From a virus, in the IMG/VR virus record IMGVR_UViG_3300045738_001117, positions 1-55,532 of that record: a DNA stretch of 55,532 nt; one strand, given 5' to 3'. The position numbers and the translations under genes were made by a program. How positions within the stretch are numbered: the stretch's first letter is position 1; every line of letters starts with the position of its first letter. The notes below the pieces were generated by a model. That model was not told the origin of the DNA, ran no database searches, and was given only the letters and a program-made list of their open reading frames with translations. Of the stretch, positions 15,482 through 25,500 are shown in pieces.

Positions 15482-17647
15482 ATGGCAACAACAAACATAG
15501 AACTAGACATTGAGAATATAACTGGGATAGGGTCTGGCAATGCAGACGCCCAGTTTATTAAAACTGCTCAAAAGTTTGTGGTATCAAGTATACCTAAAGA
15601 GTTAATGTTATGGGCGGGAACAACTACTTCGGTTGCTTCTCATGGTGGAGATTCTTCACCAACAGCTATAACAATACCACAACCAACTGATAATATTATA
15701 GATGTTCAAAGAAATGGATTTAGCGCTGAACAAGTGCCTGAATCAATGCAAGGATTTATTGCGAGTACTGCAAGTCTTCATTTAGCTACTGAAACATATC
15801 CTAAGTATTATATGCAAGCTGGTAATAAAATAATTGTAAAGCCCGACCCGAGTGATTCGGAAACGGCTCTTGTAAATTATGTAGATTTTTTAAAGGTAGA
15901 CGATGATTGCGATTTAAGAAGTGCAGTTATATATCATGCGTGTGCTAGTGAGTTTACAAAATTAGGAAGTGGTAAGATAACTGATTGGACTGATTTAGCT
16001 GCCCCTGTAGCGCCTTCATCCCCTGATTTTGGTAGTAATTTAACTATTGATGCTGTTGCCCCAGTTGCACCATCTGTTTCAGCTGCAAGTGTTACAATTA
16101 CAGGTACTGCGCCCACATATAGTTCTCCTGTGATTTCCTTAGGTGCAACTCCTACTATTTCAGATTTATCAATTTCTGTGTCTTTGCCAGTAACACCATC
16201 TTTAACATCAGTAACTTTTACTAGTATAGACTCAGATATTGATGCTAGTTCTCCTTTGTTTGTAACTGCGACTGTTTCTGCTGGTGACATTTATACTGGT
16301 AGTTCCCCAACATATATTAAACCACTTCTTTCTTCTCAGACAGCGTTTGCAGATTATTGGACATTAACTGATTTTGGGGACAGTGACCCAGGTTCAACTG
16401 TTGTTACTGCAGTGCCTCCTGATTCAATTGCGGATACTATATCTGATTTTTCACTGGATAGTGAATTTGATGATGCCATGTTAAATGCTAAGAACTTAAT
16501 AGATAACAATGCACCAGCAAGCGGCGATGATGCTTTTGATTGGATAAGTGAAGAAGACCCAGAGATGGTATCAGCTACATTACAAACTGCTTCTCAAGAA
16601 ATACAAAGAGCAAATGCAGCTTTACAAAAAAGTCTTCAAACATTTAATAGTGATTTACAAAAGTTTCAAGCAAGTGGAACTGGAAAGTTTAGCGCTGAGG
16701 TTTCTGCGTATCAAGCAGATGTTAACAAAGAAGTTCAGGAATACACTCAAAAGTTATCCCGTTATCAATTAGAATTAAATACGGTTTATACGGCTTGGTC
16801 AAAGACTGAATCTGATAATTTATCTAAGTATCAATCAGATATTCAAAATGAGTTAAATTCGTTTAATGAAAAGAATGCTGCGTTTCAGGCTCAGATACAG
16901 GAATCAATGCAAGAGATTCAAGTTGCCAATCAAGTTAATATTGCTAGAGCACAGGCTGATTTGCAGGTTTCTACTAGAAATGAAGATAGGAGTCAAGAGA
17001 GGCAACTGCAAAATGGTATTAATGATATGCAGGCAATTATAAATGATAATAACCGTATTATATCTATATTTCAGGCAGAAATTAGTCGGTACCAAGCAGA
17101 AGTTAGTACTGAAGTTCAGGAGTACCAACAAAATCTAGAAGGTGATTTGCGAGTATGGACATCTGAAAGACAAACTGATCTACAAAAATATAATTCAGAT
17201 ATACAAAATGCGCTGAATAGTTTTAATAAGGAAAACATAGAGTACCAAGCCCTACTCCAAAAAGATGTTACTGACGCACAATTAAGCGATGCTGATGAGT
17301 CTAAAAAGATACAGAAGTATTCAGCTGAGGTAAATGCATATCAGCAAGACGTAAGTAAAGAAGTACAAGATTTTTCTAATACCTTAAATAAAGAATTACA
17401 GGAATATCAAAGTAAAGTATCTCTTTATAATTCTAATTTGCAGAAGTACCAGGCAGAAGCTGCTGAAAAGACGCAAAAGATTTCTTCGTCATCTCAAAAT
17501 GCAGCTTATTATTCAAAAGAAGCTGAAAAGTATTATGGCTGGGCTAATTTAGAGATAAAGAGCTATATACAGAACAATAGTAAAATAATTAATCAAACAA
17601 TTGCTGCTCAGGCACAAGTCCAACAGCAGCAACAATACAGGAGATAA
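15482..17647 (+). CDS. Large virion protein with connector-like head and coiled-coil tail
   Basis: 721 residues. About residues 1-165 form a globular domain (VSSIPKELMLWA... AVIYHACASEF) resembling head-tail connector proteins. Residues 165-330 are Ser/Thr/Pro/Val-rich beta sequence. Residues 360-721 are a long coiled coil with internal repeats: SKYQSDIQNELNSFNEKN is echoed by QKYNSDIQNALNSFNKEN, and blocks such as EVQEY recur. It ends in a Gln run. Likely a fibrous neck or tail component. Translation may be limited by the hairpin before it. Confidence 0.6.
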   Translation: MATTNIELDIENITGIGSGNADAQFIKTAQKFVVSSIPKELMLWAGTTTSVASHGGDSSPTAITIPQPTDNIIDVQRNGFSAEQVPESMQGFIASTASLHLATETYPKYYMQAGNKIIVKPDPSDSETALVNYVDFLKVDDDCDLRSAVIYHACASEFTKLGSGKITDWTDLAAPVAPSSPDFGSNLTIDAVAPVAPSVSAASVTITGTAPTYSSPVISLGATPTISDLSISVSLPVTPSLTSVTFTSIDSDIDASSPLFVTATVSAGDIYTGSSPTYIKPLLSSQTAFADYWTLTDFGDSDPGSTVVTAVPPDSIADTISDFSLDSEFDDAMLNAKNLIDNNAPASGDDAFDWISEEDPEMVSATLQTASQEIQRANAALQKSLQTFNSDLQKFQASGTGKFSAEVSAYQADVNKEVQEYTQKLSRYQLELNTVYTAWSKTESDNLSKYQSDIQNELNSFNEKNAAFQAQIQESMQEIQVANQVNIARAQADLQVSTRNEDRSQERQLQNGINDMQAIINDNNRIISIFQAEISRYQAEVSTEVQEYQQNLEGDLRVWTSERQTDLQKYNSDIQNALNSFNKENIEYQALLQKDVTDAQLSDADESKKIQKYSAEVNAYQQDVSKEVQDFSNTLNKELQEYQSKVSLYNSNLQKYQAEAAEKTQKISSSSQNAAYYSKEAEKYYGWANLEIKSYIQNNSKIINQTIAAQAQVQQQQQYRR

Positions 17648-17650
17648 AAA

Positions 17651-18121
17651 ATGGCAAGTAGAGTAGATTTTGCAGTAAGCGCAACACCAGTATTTAGTCA
17701 TGCAGCTGGTGAAGGAGCTGCAGTGGATGCTATTGCTGCTGACGTAGGTAAAAGTTTAGGAGGCAGCGGTAGTGTAGCTCATACATGGGGAACAACAGTT
17801 GGATATGCTTCTGGGAGTCCAACACTTGTAGCTGCAGGTACTAATTATGCAGTAGGCCAAACAGCATTAACACTTGGAACCTTTACAACAGCTAATCTTA
17901 TTTTTATAAAGCATTCTGGGTTCTTATCTAATGGAACAACTGCATCAACTGTTGATGTAAAAATTACTATGGCAGCAACCATAGCAGACGCAACTACTGT
18001 AGCAGTATTAGGGCCAGGGGAAGCAATCGTTTTGCCTTATGGGTCAGATACTGTAACTCCAACACTTTGGGCTGCTGGTAATGGAGAAGCAGTCGGTGTG
18101 GAGGTTATGGGAGCTGTATAA
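17651..18121 (+). CDS. Probable virion structural protein
   Basis: 156 residues, Ala/Gly/Thr/Val-rich and beta-forming, with almost no charged residues. It starts three bases after the previous stop and is followed within two bases by an adaptor-like gene. Composition and context suggest a neck, tail or decoration protein. No family recognised. Confidence 0.6.
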   Translation: MASRVDFAVSATPVFSHAAGEGAAVDAIAADVGKSLGGSGSVAHTWGTTVGYASGSPTLVAAGTNYAVGQTALTLGTFTTANLIFIKHSGFLSNGTTASTVDVKITMAATIADATTVAVLGPGEAIVLPYGSDTVTPTLWAAGNGEAVGVEVMGAV

Positions 18122-18123
18122 TA

Positions 18124-18402
18124 ATGACAGTACAAGAAATAATGGAAAGAGCTGGTATTAAGGAAACTACGCTTGCAATAGCGTGGATGAAAGACGCATT
18201 CCATTTGCTTCAGTCAAATGTAAAAGAGCATACAAAGGTACAGAAGAGTAATATCATAGATGGAATACGCAAGTATCCATTCCCCGCTGATATGATAGCA
18301 TTAAAATCAATATCAGTTAAAGATACTACTGATAGTAAATATAAAAAGATTCGTAGGTTAATAGGTGAACCTACAGTAACAGAAGATACAGACCCAGAAT
18401 AG
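18124..18402 (+). CDS. Probable head-tail adaptor-like protein
   Basis: 92 residues. The segment IRKYPFPADMIALKSISV is like that found in small phage connector proteins (helices then YxLPxD and a strand describing a base residue). Such proteins bind below the portal. It is short compared with P22 gp4. Assignment tentative. Confidence 0.5.
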   Translation: MTVQEIMERAGIKETTLAIAWMKDAFHLLQSNVKEHTKVQKSNIIDGIRKYPFPADMIALKSISVKDTTDSKYKKIRRLIGEPTVTEDTDPE

Positions 18403-18415
18403 GAGAATAAGCAAT

Positions 18416-18577
18416 ATGCCAAGTCCAGAAGAATGTGCAAAGAAATTTACAGCTGGTTCAAAAAAATACAAAGAATGTGTTCTCTACAAAGGTAAATTTA
18501 AAAAGAAGAAAGATAGTAATCAGACTGGTGTTAAACCATCTGGAGAACCTAATAGAAGACAATATGGTGGATATTAA
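18416..18577 (+). CDS. Small basic Cys-containing protein, 53 residues
   Basis: Begins MPSPEECAKKFTAG and continues with KECVLYKG followed by a lysine run, then a Gly/Pro/Asn-rich tail ending QYGGY. AGGAGAA stands before the ATG and the next gene starts 4 bases after the stop, so it fits the operon. Similar tiny Lys-rich proteins are found among structural genes of environmental phages. Function unknown. Confidence 0.6.
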   Translation: MPSPEECAKKFTAGSKKYKECVLYKGKFKKKKDSNQTGVKPSGEPNRRQYGGY

Positions 18578-18580
18578 AGA

Positions 18581-18841
18581 ATGACACTTTCTGAGGTAAT
18601 GAAATTCCAGAAAGAGAAACCCAGTAATAAGATTAATATAGTTCTACATATGCCTGAAGTTTCTTCTATGGTTCGTCATTTAGATATGTTATATACAAAA
18701 TTGATTGGAAATAAGTCAGAAGGACAACAACAAAGTGACGATGGTAATTCTCTTGTAGAAATACTTGGACAACCATATTTGCAAACGAGAGCTTGGTTTA
18801 ATCCAGGTCAAGGCATAAAACAGTCGGTGGCGGTTGAATAA
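18581..18841 (+). CDS. Hypothetical protein in the neck or tail gene cluster
   Basis: 86 residues, helical N-terminal half (EVMKFQKEKPS), then LGQPYLQTRAWF and a short tail. Its stop and the next start share TAATG. No family recognised. Confidence 0.6.
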   Translation: MTLSEVMKFQKEKPSNKINIVLHMPEVSSMVRHLDMLYTKLIGNKSEGQQQSDDGNSLVEILGQPYLQTRAWFNPGQGIKQSVAVE

Positions 18842-19521
18842 TGAGTTATGATACACATAGAACGTGGCTTTATAGATTAGAAGGTAGGAATATCCATTTG
18901 TACCAGTATATAGATGGAGTCGCAACAGATACACTTGCGGGATATAGAATTAGGCTTCCTAGTGAGTATTATGGTAAACAGTTAATATATCCTAATGAAG
19001 ACATAACTAATGGTTTAAGGGTAGAATATACTGCATTAATAGAACCATTTGTAGGAGATGCATGGGAGGATTTAACTGGAACATCGAGCGGGACAGATAT
19101 ATCTTTTTCTACTACAGTTCTTACAGGAGCTGGTACAAATGATGGATTTGCAATCGGTGATAGAGTAAGAATCATAGGGTCTGCTAGTAATGATGGAGAT
19201 TATACATCAACTAATGAAGATGATAATACCCTTACATTCCCATCGGCTACATTTACAACTGAAACTGCTGGTGAAAGTATTACAGTATACCAAATACCTT
19301 TAGAAGATATTACTCCAGATGAAACAAACCATATAAATTTAAACAGATTGCTAAGCTTAGCAGTAGTAGACTACTTAAAAGCACAGATTTTAGAGTCTAA
19401 GGGTGATATTCAGATGAAAGAATATTATATGCGGGAGTTTTGGAAGAAAGTAGGCGACAATGAAAGTAATAAGAGAAAGATTTCAATGACATTTCCAACT
19501 TCTCCATTTGCAATTAGATAG
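18841..19521 (+). CDS. Virion protein with inserted beta domain
   Basis: 226 residues. Residues 1-75 and 160-226 look like one domain; the C-terminal part is helical (LLSLAVVDYLKAQILESKGD... MREFWKKV) as in phage connector proteins. Residues 80-155 are a Thr/Ser/Gly-rich insert with GDRVRIIGSASNDGDY, typical of small beta sandwiches on virion surfaces. Probably a neck or tail component. Confidence 0.55.
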   Translation: MSYDTHRTWLYRLEGRNIHLYQYIDGVATDTLAGYRIRLPSEYYGKQLIYPNEDITNGLRVEYTALIEPFVGDAWEDLTGTSSGTDISFSTTVLTGAGTNDGFAIGDRVRIIGSASNDGDYTSTNEDDNTLTFPSATFTTETAGESITVYQIPLEDITPDETNHINLNRLLSLAVVDYLKAQILESKGDIQMKEYYMREFWKKVGDNESNKRKISMTFPTSPFAIR

Positions 19522-19524
19522 GAC

Positions 19525-19911
19525 ATGGCAGATAGAATAATATATAAAAATCATTGTACACCACAGGAGAAACTAGCTTTTGCTGGTGGAGATAGATGGT
19601 ATTTAGATAGTGACTGTGGAAGAAAACTCACTGGTATTGCTGAGTCTAAATCTACATCTATTGGCACCCCAGTAACGGGAACCTTTTCAAGCACAATTAA
19701 TTTAACAAGTGTTAAGTTTGTCCATGTAAAAAATACTGATACATCAGGTAGTGATTATCTTCTTATAAACATAGATAGTATGGGTGCTGTTATTAGATTA
19801 AACTATGGTGAATCTTTTTCAAGTGATGTTGGAGCTACTGGTTCAGATACTACTACAGTTGCTATTACTGCAAGTGGAACTCCAGATTTTGAATATATAA
19901 AGGGAGCATAG
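19525..19911 (+). CDS. Probable virion protein
   Basis: 128 residues, beta-rich with a middle FVHVKNTDTSGSDYLLI. It shares a pattern with the following gene (both start with a short basic/polar segment and CTPQEKLAF or VIPQESLAL), so the two may be tandem duplicates. No family recognised. Confidence 0.55.
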   Translation: MADRIIYKNHCTPQEKLAFAGGDRWYLDSDCGRKLTGIAESKSTSIGTPVTGTFSSTINLTSVKFVHVKNTDTSGSDYLLINIDSMGAVIRLNYGESFSSDVGATGSDTTTVAITASGTPDFEYIKGA

Positions 19912-19913
19912 AT

Positions 19914-20441
19914 ATGCCAGACCCAGCAACAGCAAGAAGAGTTATATTTAGTACCTATGTAATTCCTCAGGAGAGCTTGGCTTTAGAGGAAAATACTTCG
20001 TCTGAATTAACAAAATATGCAATAGAAGGTGGGGCTGGGAGAGCATATGGTGGTAAGGGCACAGTTGACACTACAGCAGACCAGTGGGGAGAAGCATGGA
20101 CTTCTATGAACCATTTTCTGCAATATTGGCAGGATATGGGTAGTAATTGGGAGGATGAGGGAGTAGGATGGGATGGAACTCAAACTATAAGTGCTGAAAC
20201 TTATTTAAATGTAGACTCAGCTTCTTCCAGTAATCCAGTACTATTTTTATACATAAGAAACTTAGGAACTGCATCAGATCAAGGTTTAAAGGTTAGTTTA
20301 GATGACGATGCTTACGGAATATATATTCCTCCAAAGGGAAGTTTATCTTTAAGAGGTGACGGTACTAATCTTCAAATGGATAATGTGAAGGTAAATAAAG
20401 TCACAAGTAATACAACAATAGAGTTTATAATAGCAAAATAA
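19914..20441 (+). CDS. Probable virion protein, paralogue of the preceding gene
   Basis: 175 residues. N-terminal VIPQESLALEE parallels CTPQEKLAFAG of the preceding gene, and VLFLYIRNLGTASDQGLKV parallels its FVHVKNTDTSG strand. The Trp-rich centre (HFLQYWQDMGSNWEDEG) is unique. It precedes the first fibre gene. Confidence 0.55.
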   Translation: MPDPATARRVIFSTYVIPQESLALEENTSSELTKYAIEGGAGRAYGGKGTVDTTADQWGEAWTSMNHFLQYWQDMGSNWEDEGVGWDGTQTISAETYLNVDSASSSNPVLFLYIRNLGTASDQGLKVSLDDDAYGIYIPPKGSLSLRGDGTNLQMDNVKVNKVTSNTTIEFIIAK

Positions 20442-20463
20442 TGCATTAGTAGGGGATACTGAA

Positions 20464-21774
20464 ATGGCAACTTTAGCGGGAAGCACAATTGCTTCAACAT
20501 ACGACAGATTATTAGCACTTCCAAGCGGAGGGCTAAATGGTACTACTTTAGTAGCATTAACTGACGGGAATGCTAGTGGTACAATTAGTTTACAAGTAGC
20601 AACCACTAAAACAATGATAGAGGGTAGTGGAAATAAATTATTTTTCCATGATGAGGGTGATGAGCATATATCGGCTACAGGGGGGGTGCTAAGTATAGCT
20701 GGTGGTTCTGAAATAGATTTAACAGCTACAGCTATTGATATAAATGGAACTGTAGATATAAGTGGCACTTTAGCATTAAATGATGATGTTACAATAATAC
20801 AAAATAAGAAAATATATTTTGATTCTACTGATACGTACATTTATGCAAATACCGATAATCCAGAGGATTTAGTTATTGGGGCTGATGCTGATATTATACT
20901 GGAACCAGATGGTAGCATTGGCATTAAAGAGTCTTCCCCTCTTGCTACACTTCATATTAATTCAAGCGGTTTAGGAGATAATACTACTGCACTAAATTCA
21001 GGTGCTGATGATTTGTGTCTTGAAAGTGCTAGTGGAAACTGTGGTATGACTATTTATAGTGGAGGCACTACTAGTTTAGGACTTATTTATTTTGGTAGCG
21101 ATACTGCTACTAATGAGGGTAACATTATTTTTACTCATAGTGGCACTGCTGATAGCAGAAAATTTTCATTTGGGTTTAGTTCTTCTATTAAATTTAATTT
21201 CTTGGCTACCAGTAATCTTGGTATTGGGAGTGCTGCTGTTTTTGATAGTGGAGTAAGATGTATAGGTTTAAATAATGGGACAGACCCTGGCGGAGCAACT
21301 GCTAATACAGCATGCCTTCTTGCTTTAAGTGGAGAAATGAATTACACTGATGCTTCGGGTAATATTGCAACTCTTGATAGTCTTTCTGATGAAAGAGCAA
21401 AGGATAATATTGCTGTAATACCAGATGCACTTTCACGATTAGCAAATTTAAAGGGAGTTACCTTTAACTATGTTTCATATGAAGACAGTTCTCTTCCATT
21501 TAAAGACAGTATTGCAGATGATGTAAAGTTTGCTTCCCATGAAAAATATAGTGATAATAAAAGAGTTGGGGTTATAGCTCAGGATGTTGAGAGGGCTTAT
21601 GATGGACTTGATATTACAAATGCTGTTATGAATCTTGCAGTAGAATCAGCAGATAACGATGATCCAGAAATATACGGAGATATATTAAAAACAAGGGAGA
21701 GCACACTTATTCCTCTTCTTATAGAAGCAGTAAAAGAATTATCAGCTAAGGTAGACGTACTTGAAAGTGCATAG
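20464..21774 (+). CDS. Tail fibre or spike with S74 intramolecular chaperone
   Basis: 436 residues. N-terminal 300 residues are Ser/Thr/Gly-rich repeats of beta structure. The C-terminus is an S74 (endosialidase-type) chaperone: LSDERAKDN with the Ser308/Lys313 dyad, KRVGVIAQDVE, and a final helix ending ELSAKVDVLES. In this family the chaperone trimerises the fibre and then cuts itself off before the Ser-Asp. A second S74 fibre lies 0.8 kb downstream. Confidence 0.85.
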   Translation: MATLAGSTIASTYDRLLALPSGGLNGTTLVALTDGNASGTISLQVATTKTMIEGSGNKLFFHDEGDEHISATGGVLSIAGGSEIDLTATAIDINGTVDISGTLALNDDVTIIQNKKIYFDSTDTYIYANTDNPEDLVIGADADIILEPDGSIGIKESSPLATLHINSSGLGDNTTALNSGADDLCLESASGNCGMTIYSGGTTSLGLIYFGSDTATNEGNIIFTHSGTADSRKFSFGFSSSIKFNFLATSNLGIGSAAVFDSGVRCIGLNNGTDPGGATANTACLLALSGEMNYTDASGNIATLDSLSDERAKDNIAVIPDALSRLANLKGVTFNYVSYEDSSLPFKDSIADDVKFASHEKYSDNKRVGVIAQDVERAYDGLDITNAVMNLAVESADNDDPEIYGDILKTRESTLIPLLIEAVKELSAKVDVLESA

Positions 21775-21778
21775 TAAA

Positions 21779-22102
21779 ATGGGAAATTACAAAAGTATAA
21801 TTGCAGCTATTATCGGCATTGGGACAGTAGTCGGGACTGCTTTTACAGTTGATAGTAGATATGCTAAGTCAACTGATGTTGATTCTATATCAGCTTACAT
21901 TGCATCAGTAGATGATAGGCTTGACCTTAAGATACTTAAAGATCGTGCTGATGCTCTTCAGAGTAGGATGTGGAAGCTTGAAGATCGATATGGTATGGAT
22001 ATAATAAAAATGCCAGAAGGTGTACGAGAACAGTATCGGGAACTCAAGAAAGAATTTGACGAAATTATGGAAAAGATAAAAGGTAAGGTACCTAAAGGAT
22101 AA
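21779..22102 (+). CDS. Membrane-anchored coiled-coil protein, possible i-spanin
   Basis: 107 residues from ATG 21779; TTG or GTG starts a few codons upstream are possible. IIAAIIGIGTVVGTAFTV (about residues 6-23) is one membrane segment, followed by a charged helical part (RADALQSRMWKLEDRY, KKEFDEIMEKIKGK). That layout fits an inner-membrane spanin, but a virion-linked membrane protein is also possible. Confidence 0.55.
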   Translation: MGNYKSIIAAIIGIGTVVGTAFTVDSRYAKSTDVDSISAYIASVDDRLDLKILKDRADALQSRMWKLEDRYGMDIIKMPEGVREQYRELKKEFDEIMEKIKGKVPKG

Positions 22103-22203
22103 ATTTGTTGAATGACAAATAGAGGTGCTGTACATTAATAACTAACCAAGATGCCCATGAGACAGCCAAGCTCGGTAAGGCATCATAACTAAGGAGAAAA
22201 AAG
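22103..22203 (+). other. Intergenic region with two small hairpins
   Basis: ATTTGT and ACAAAT (just after the stop at 22102) face each other across 6 bases. Further on GATGCC and GGCATC pair across 23 bases, with a GAG/CUC stem inside. AAGGAG follows as the ribosome site of the next gene. The pattern of a structured spacer directly after a stop resembles others in this genome, but the helices are short. Confidence 0.35.
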
Positions 22204-22515
22204 ATGGCAAAAGGACTACAAAGCTGGAGTGTAAAAGAATCGGGAGCCCCCGTAACTTCGGCTGAAATCAAATCGGCAACATTCTCTGCCAGTGCATCAT
22301 ATTCATTTTCATCATCAACAAGAGCTATAATGGGAGTAACTGCCGCCACAGGTAGCGGTACTTTGACGCTTACACTCGCTGGAGGAGGCACTCTTGTAAT
22401 ACCAAACGCAGCTATTAATTCTGTATTTGCACCTGGGTCGATAGTCCCATTTGCTTGTGATTCATTTGTGTTCTCAGCAGAAGAAACAGCTTTTGCATTT
22501 GTTGGCTTATTTTAA
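22204..22515 (+). CDS. Small beta-rich virion-like protein
   Basis: 103 residues, beta-forming, with GVTAATGSGTLTLTLAGG and few charges. AAGGAGAAA precedes the start. Located between two fibre genes; probably a fibre-associated or decoration protein. No family recognised. Confidence 0.5.
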   Translation: MAKGLQSWSVKESGAPVTSAEIKSATFSASASYSFSSSTRAIMGVTAATGSGTLTLTLAGGGTLVIPNAAINSVFAPGSIVPFACDSFVFSAEETAFAFVGLF

Positions 22516-22533
22516 GGGTAGGGGGATAATACA

Positions 22534-25500
22534 ATGAGAAATTTAAGTAGGAGTGCTCCACTAACAGGTGGCGGCACAATATCAGGCGATTTAACTATAT
22601 CAGGTGACTTGTCGGTAGAAGGTGGAGGTTCTTTTACATATGATGAGATATTGACTGGTAATATGAATATAACTGGCGACCTTACTGTTTCTGGGGCAGA
22701 TTTAACTATTGTAGGTGCAACTTCAACAATTATAGCTGAGCAATCTGCTGGGGCTATAAGAGGAAATATTAAATTTATAACATCAGGTGGTGATGGTAGT
22801 ATTGCATTTGAAACAACAACTAATGGTGCTGGTGCAATAGCCGAAGCAATGAGGATTAATCACGATGGCAACGTCGGGATTGGAGCAACTCCAACAGTCG
22901 CTAAATTAGAAGTTCATGGTGGAACTCATAGTACCTCTTTATTAATAAAAGGTTCTGGTGGTGACACTGGTATAAAATTTGTAGATAGTGCTGGTAATAT
23001 AGATGGATATGTATATGCGTCTGGAGAAGATATAGGGCTTTTAGATATGGATGGTGATTGGGGGGTTAAAGTTGATAGTAATACTTCGGTAGATTTGCGT
23101 GTTGCTGGTTTAGTAAAAATGAAACTCGATGACAACTCCCGCATCTCGCTCTCGAATAATGATAGTGGAACTTCAAATACAATATTTGGAAAATTGGCTG
23201 GTGATGACTTGGCTGCTGGTGGTAATTATTCAGTCTTAATTGGAGAAAATGCTGGTCATACAAATAAATTAAGTGATAACAATATAGCTATCGGTTATGG
23301 TGCTATGGACTTGGCGTATATTGACGATACTGAAGATGCACTTGTCGCTGATAATATTTTTATTGGAAAAAATGCTGGTGGTGGAGATTGGGATTCTGCG
23401 GCTTCTCATTCAAATATAGCTATTGGTAGTGCTGCTCTTGCTGCGGCATTAGATGGGGCTTTAAATAATGTTGTTATCGGTAAGGAAGCGTCAGAGAGTC
23501 TAATTTCAGGTGATTATAATGTCGCAATAGGAAGTGCCTCTTTCAAGTCTTCACAAGGTGCAGATAAGTGTGTTTTTATTGGAGCGGATGCTGGTAAAGA
23601 CGGTAATGTTTCAAGTGATGGGCAAATAGGAATTGGGCATTCTGCATTGAAAAACCTCACATCTGGTGCTGGGAACGTGGCTGTGGGTTATCAAACTTTA
23701 GATGCCATTACTTCTGTTGGTTACTGCACAGCTATAGGACATCAAGCTCTATCTGCGGCTTGTGGAGCAGATAGCACTGCTGTTGGATACCAAGCATTAA
23801 TGGTTAATACTGCTGGAGATAATACGGCTATTGGTAAATCTGCTTTAGTTGATATGGTTGAAGGCTTTGACAATACTGCGGTAGGAAGCGGTGCAATGGG
23901 AGGAGCTTTAGATGCAACGGCAGATGCTTCAGAAGCAAATGTAGCTCTTGGTAAAAATGCTTTAGGAGGAGATTGGGTTACGGCTGTTTCAAACAACAAT
24001 ACTGCAATTGGTAGCTTTGCTATGGATGCCGCTATGGATGGGGCTGTGAATAACACTGCTGTTGGTCATAACTCATTAAGTGCATTAACTTCGGGCGACT
24101 CTAACACAGCTATCGGACATAATGCACTTCTTTCGTCTACTACAGCCATAGAGAATACAGCAATCGGGAATATAGCTGGTGATGCTTTAGTTGGTGGTGG
24201 TGGAAATACATTAGTGGGAGCAGGAACATTAACTACTTCAACGAGTGGTACTGATAATGTATGTATAGGGACAGATGCTGGAAGTGGTGCTGGAGATGTA
24301 GACGATACAGTAATTATTGGAAAAAGTGCCGCTGATGGAGCATTAACTTCTGACGCTGACGGTACAATTGCTATCGGAAAATCTGCTCTTGGAGCATTGA
24401 CATCTGGTGCAAAGAATGTCGCTATAGGCTATGATGCTCTTGGAGATTTAATTGAGGGAGACCATAATATAGCGATTGGTTATGATTCCATGAATGCTAT
24501 GGTAGGTGAAACTGGCGAAGGTAATGTTGGAAATAAAAATGTTGCTATAGGAACTGATGCAATGGGTTCTGTTAATGCGGGTGGACACGCAAGTTCTGCT
24601 TCAGATAGAAATATTGCAATCGGTTATGATGCTTTAAAGGGTGGGGCTTTGTCAGATGGTTCAGAAGGACATTTGGATGCCAATATTGCTATAGGAAATA
24701 ATGCCATGAACTCTACAGGTTCTAATTCTCAAACTGGTACAGTTGCTATCGGTGGTTCTGCACTCACAGCCCTCACATCTGGTGCTGGGAACGTGGCTAT
24801 AGGGTATACAGCAATGGATGAATTAACCACAGGAAATTATAATACAGCTTTGGGATATGCGGCACTTCATCAAATGGATTCTGGTGAGGAACACATGACT
24901 GCTGTTGGTTATCTGGCTGGTGATGCGGCTGATGGTAATACTACTTGTACGCTTATTGGTTCGCAAACAGACCCAAATACTACTGGTACGGACAATGAAA
25001 CAGTCATCGGATATAATGCAACTGGTGCTGGTGGTACTAACTCAGTAACACTTGGCAATGCTTCTGTTACCGCAGTGTATATGGCATCGGATAGTGGGGC
25101 TCATGTTTATGCTGGTGCTGGCACATTTGGTGGGAATACAAAAGTTACAACTTCAGATGCGGACACCACTTTTACGATAGAAACAACTTCAGGGTCAAGT
25201 ATCTTTCCAATTCTTGATTTTGTAAGTAGCCACTCCACTGTCGGTGCTAAAATTAGAAGCGATGGCGATGATGTTATAACTTTTGATAATTCACAAAATG
25301 TTGGGATTGGCGTATCACCGACTTATAGGTTAGATGTTCATGATGATACTACGGCTGGTGGCGGATATATGGCACGTTTTACCAATGATGGAGATAATGC
25401 AAATAGACTTGGTATTATCATTAAAGCTGGAGCTGACGATGCAAGTGGTACTACAAGGTATCTATTAGCACAGGATGGAGATGGGGGCACAGTTGGTTAT

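Noticed and set aside
21761-21778. TTG or GTG start of the membrane coiled-coil gene
   Set aside because: They overlap the end of the fibre gene and add residues without hydrophobic or conserved character; ATG 21779 starts right before the membrane segment.
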